A DNA stretch of 64,000 nt from BM003 sp963699835 (GTDB lineage: Bacteria > Pseudomonadota > Gammaproteobacteria > Steroidobacterales > BM003): positions 68,660-132,659 of the forward strand of contig CAVOVJ010000011.1 of the NCBI GenBank assembly GCA_963699835.1, given 5' to 3'. The position numbers and the translations under genes are program-made. This document shows, in pieces, positions 63,546 to 64,000 of this stretch (the stretch's first letter is position 1; every line of letters begins with the position of its first letter). Below the pieces are notes generated by a model that did no database searches, was not told the origin of the DNA, and worked only from the letters and a program-made list of their open reading frames with translations.

Positions 63546-63778
63546 GCGCGCGGAACAGCGGGTTCCTCGAAATCGGCCCGGGAAAAGAAATCAGTGCTCG
63601 TACCGACGAGTAAACAGATGCGGGACCTTTGCAAAAATTCGTCCTGAGCCTGCCCGCACCCTCTTTTGCCGTGTCCGCACAATTACTTATGGGCGAGATA
63701 CACGGTTCTCGACTATCTTTTGTTTTACGTGACGTATTCGGCCTTGGAACACTGTTTCACGGTGAGAAGGAGGGGGTT
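63546..63778. other. Intergenic stretch with a small inverted repeat
   Basis: I see no gene here. TACGT-G-ACGTA at 63726-63736 is a short palindrome 43 bases before the next start codon and could be an operator, but it is too short to be significant alone. No clear promoter or terminator is seen. Confidence 0.3.
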
Positions 63779-64000
63779 GTGAGCCAGCTGCCCGACGAGA
63801 ATGTTTCCATGCCCGCTGCGGTCGCTGCGATCAAGCAATGCGGTTTCGCCAGCTGGGCCGGAGGCGCGCCGCCGCCGAACCTGATCGGCCGATTCGACGA
63901 GCAACGGATTCCGGTGCAGAACGTCCGGCATGTGCGCATCTGGGGGTTGCAGGTGGATGACGAGCGCGAGCTGCCGGGGCATGAACGAACCAATATCCCT
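63779..64000 (+). CDS. Partial CDS of unknown function at the right edge
   Basis: GTG at 63779 follows a strong ribosome binding site (AAGGAGGGGG). The frame stays open to the window end for 74 codons with very high GC at third positions, as in neighbouring real genes: SQLPDENVSMPAAVAAIKQC, then WAGGAPPPNLIGRF. ATG 63809 is an alternative start. I do not recognise the family. An open minus-strand frame overlaps but lacks a ribosome binding site and has poorer codon bias. Confidence 0.5.
   Translation, partial: MSQLPDENVSMPAAVAAIKQCGFASWAGGAPPPNLIGRFDEQRIPVQNVRHVRIWGLQVDDERELPGHERTNIP

Overview
The window is chromosomal DNA of a high-GC Gammaproteobacterium. The evidence is gene order typical of that class: accD-folC-SPOR-cvpA-purF, glyA-nrdR-rib-nusB, xseB-ispA-dxs-folE2, epmB/efp/epmA, prmB-aroC-asd-fimV-truA and gltX-cysS-folD-tRNAs. 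Genus is not resolvable by eye. Several Ser/Thr kinases, FolE2 and a fused RibB-GCHII-like protein suggest a marine or sediment lineage (inference). There are no insertion sequences, phage genes, CRISPR arrays or rRNA.

Layout. 1-3178: tail of a formylglycine-generating-enzyme-like protein, a one-TM protein and an orphan TpsB outer-membrane transporter. 3272-8552: DUF1820, a metallo-beta-lactamase-fold hydrolase and purL. 8557-13799, minus strand: a zinc-ribbon protein, hutH, an exported methyltransferase and ettA. 13963-21670: glyA, nrdR, riboflavin genes, nusB, DUF2889, thiL, pgpA. 21697-22998: a kinase with a cyclic-nucleotide-binding domain. 23028-27166, minus: folE2, dxs, ispA, xseB. 27306-29903: a rubrerythrin / Fe-S protein / DUF3501 cassette with its own promoter and a palindromic operator candidate. 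30083-34236: parE, parC. 34250-36313: a FimX-like c-di-GMP receptor. 36385-39557: EF-P and its lysylation enzymes, then msrC. 39558-41524, minus: Sco, PCu(A)C, psd. 41603-55494: prmB, aroC, asd, fimV, truA, accD, folC, SPOR, cvpA, purF, glycerate kinase. 55542-58767: a receiver-kinase fusion, miaE, lpxH and a periplasmic cyclophilin. 58894-62589: gltX, cysS, folD. 62670-63545: four tRNAs and slyX. A partial unknown gene closes the window.

Most genes are housekeeping: riboflavin, folate, thiamine, purine, isoprenoid and lipid synthesis, translation and topology. The less ordinary content is the rubrerythrin cassette, the two unusual kinase fusions, and the FimX/FimV pair that points to polar type IV pili.

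Four genes (hutH, the exported methyltransferase, thiL, folE2) each read through cleanly only if one extra base is removed; a fifth (177-926) may lack one base. Because thiL and folE2 should be needed, base-level errors in this sequence are the simplest explanation, but real decay cannot be excluded without reads.
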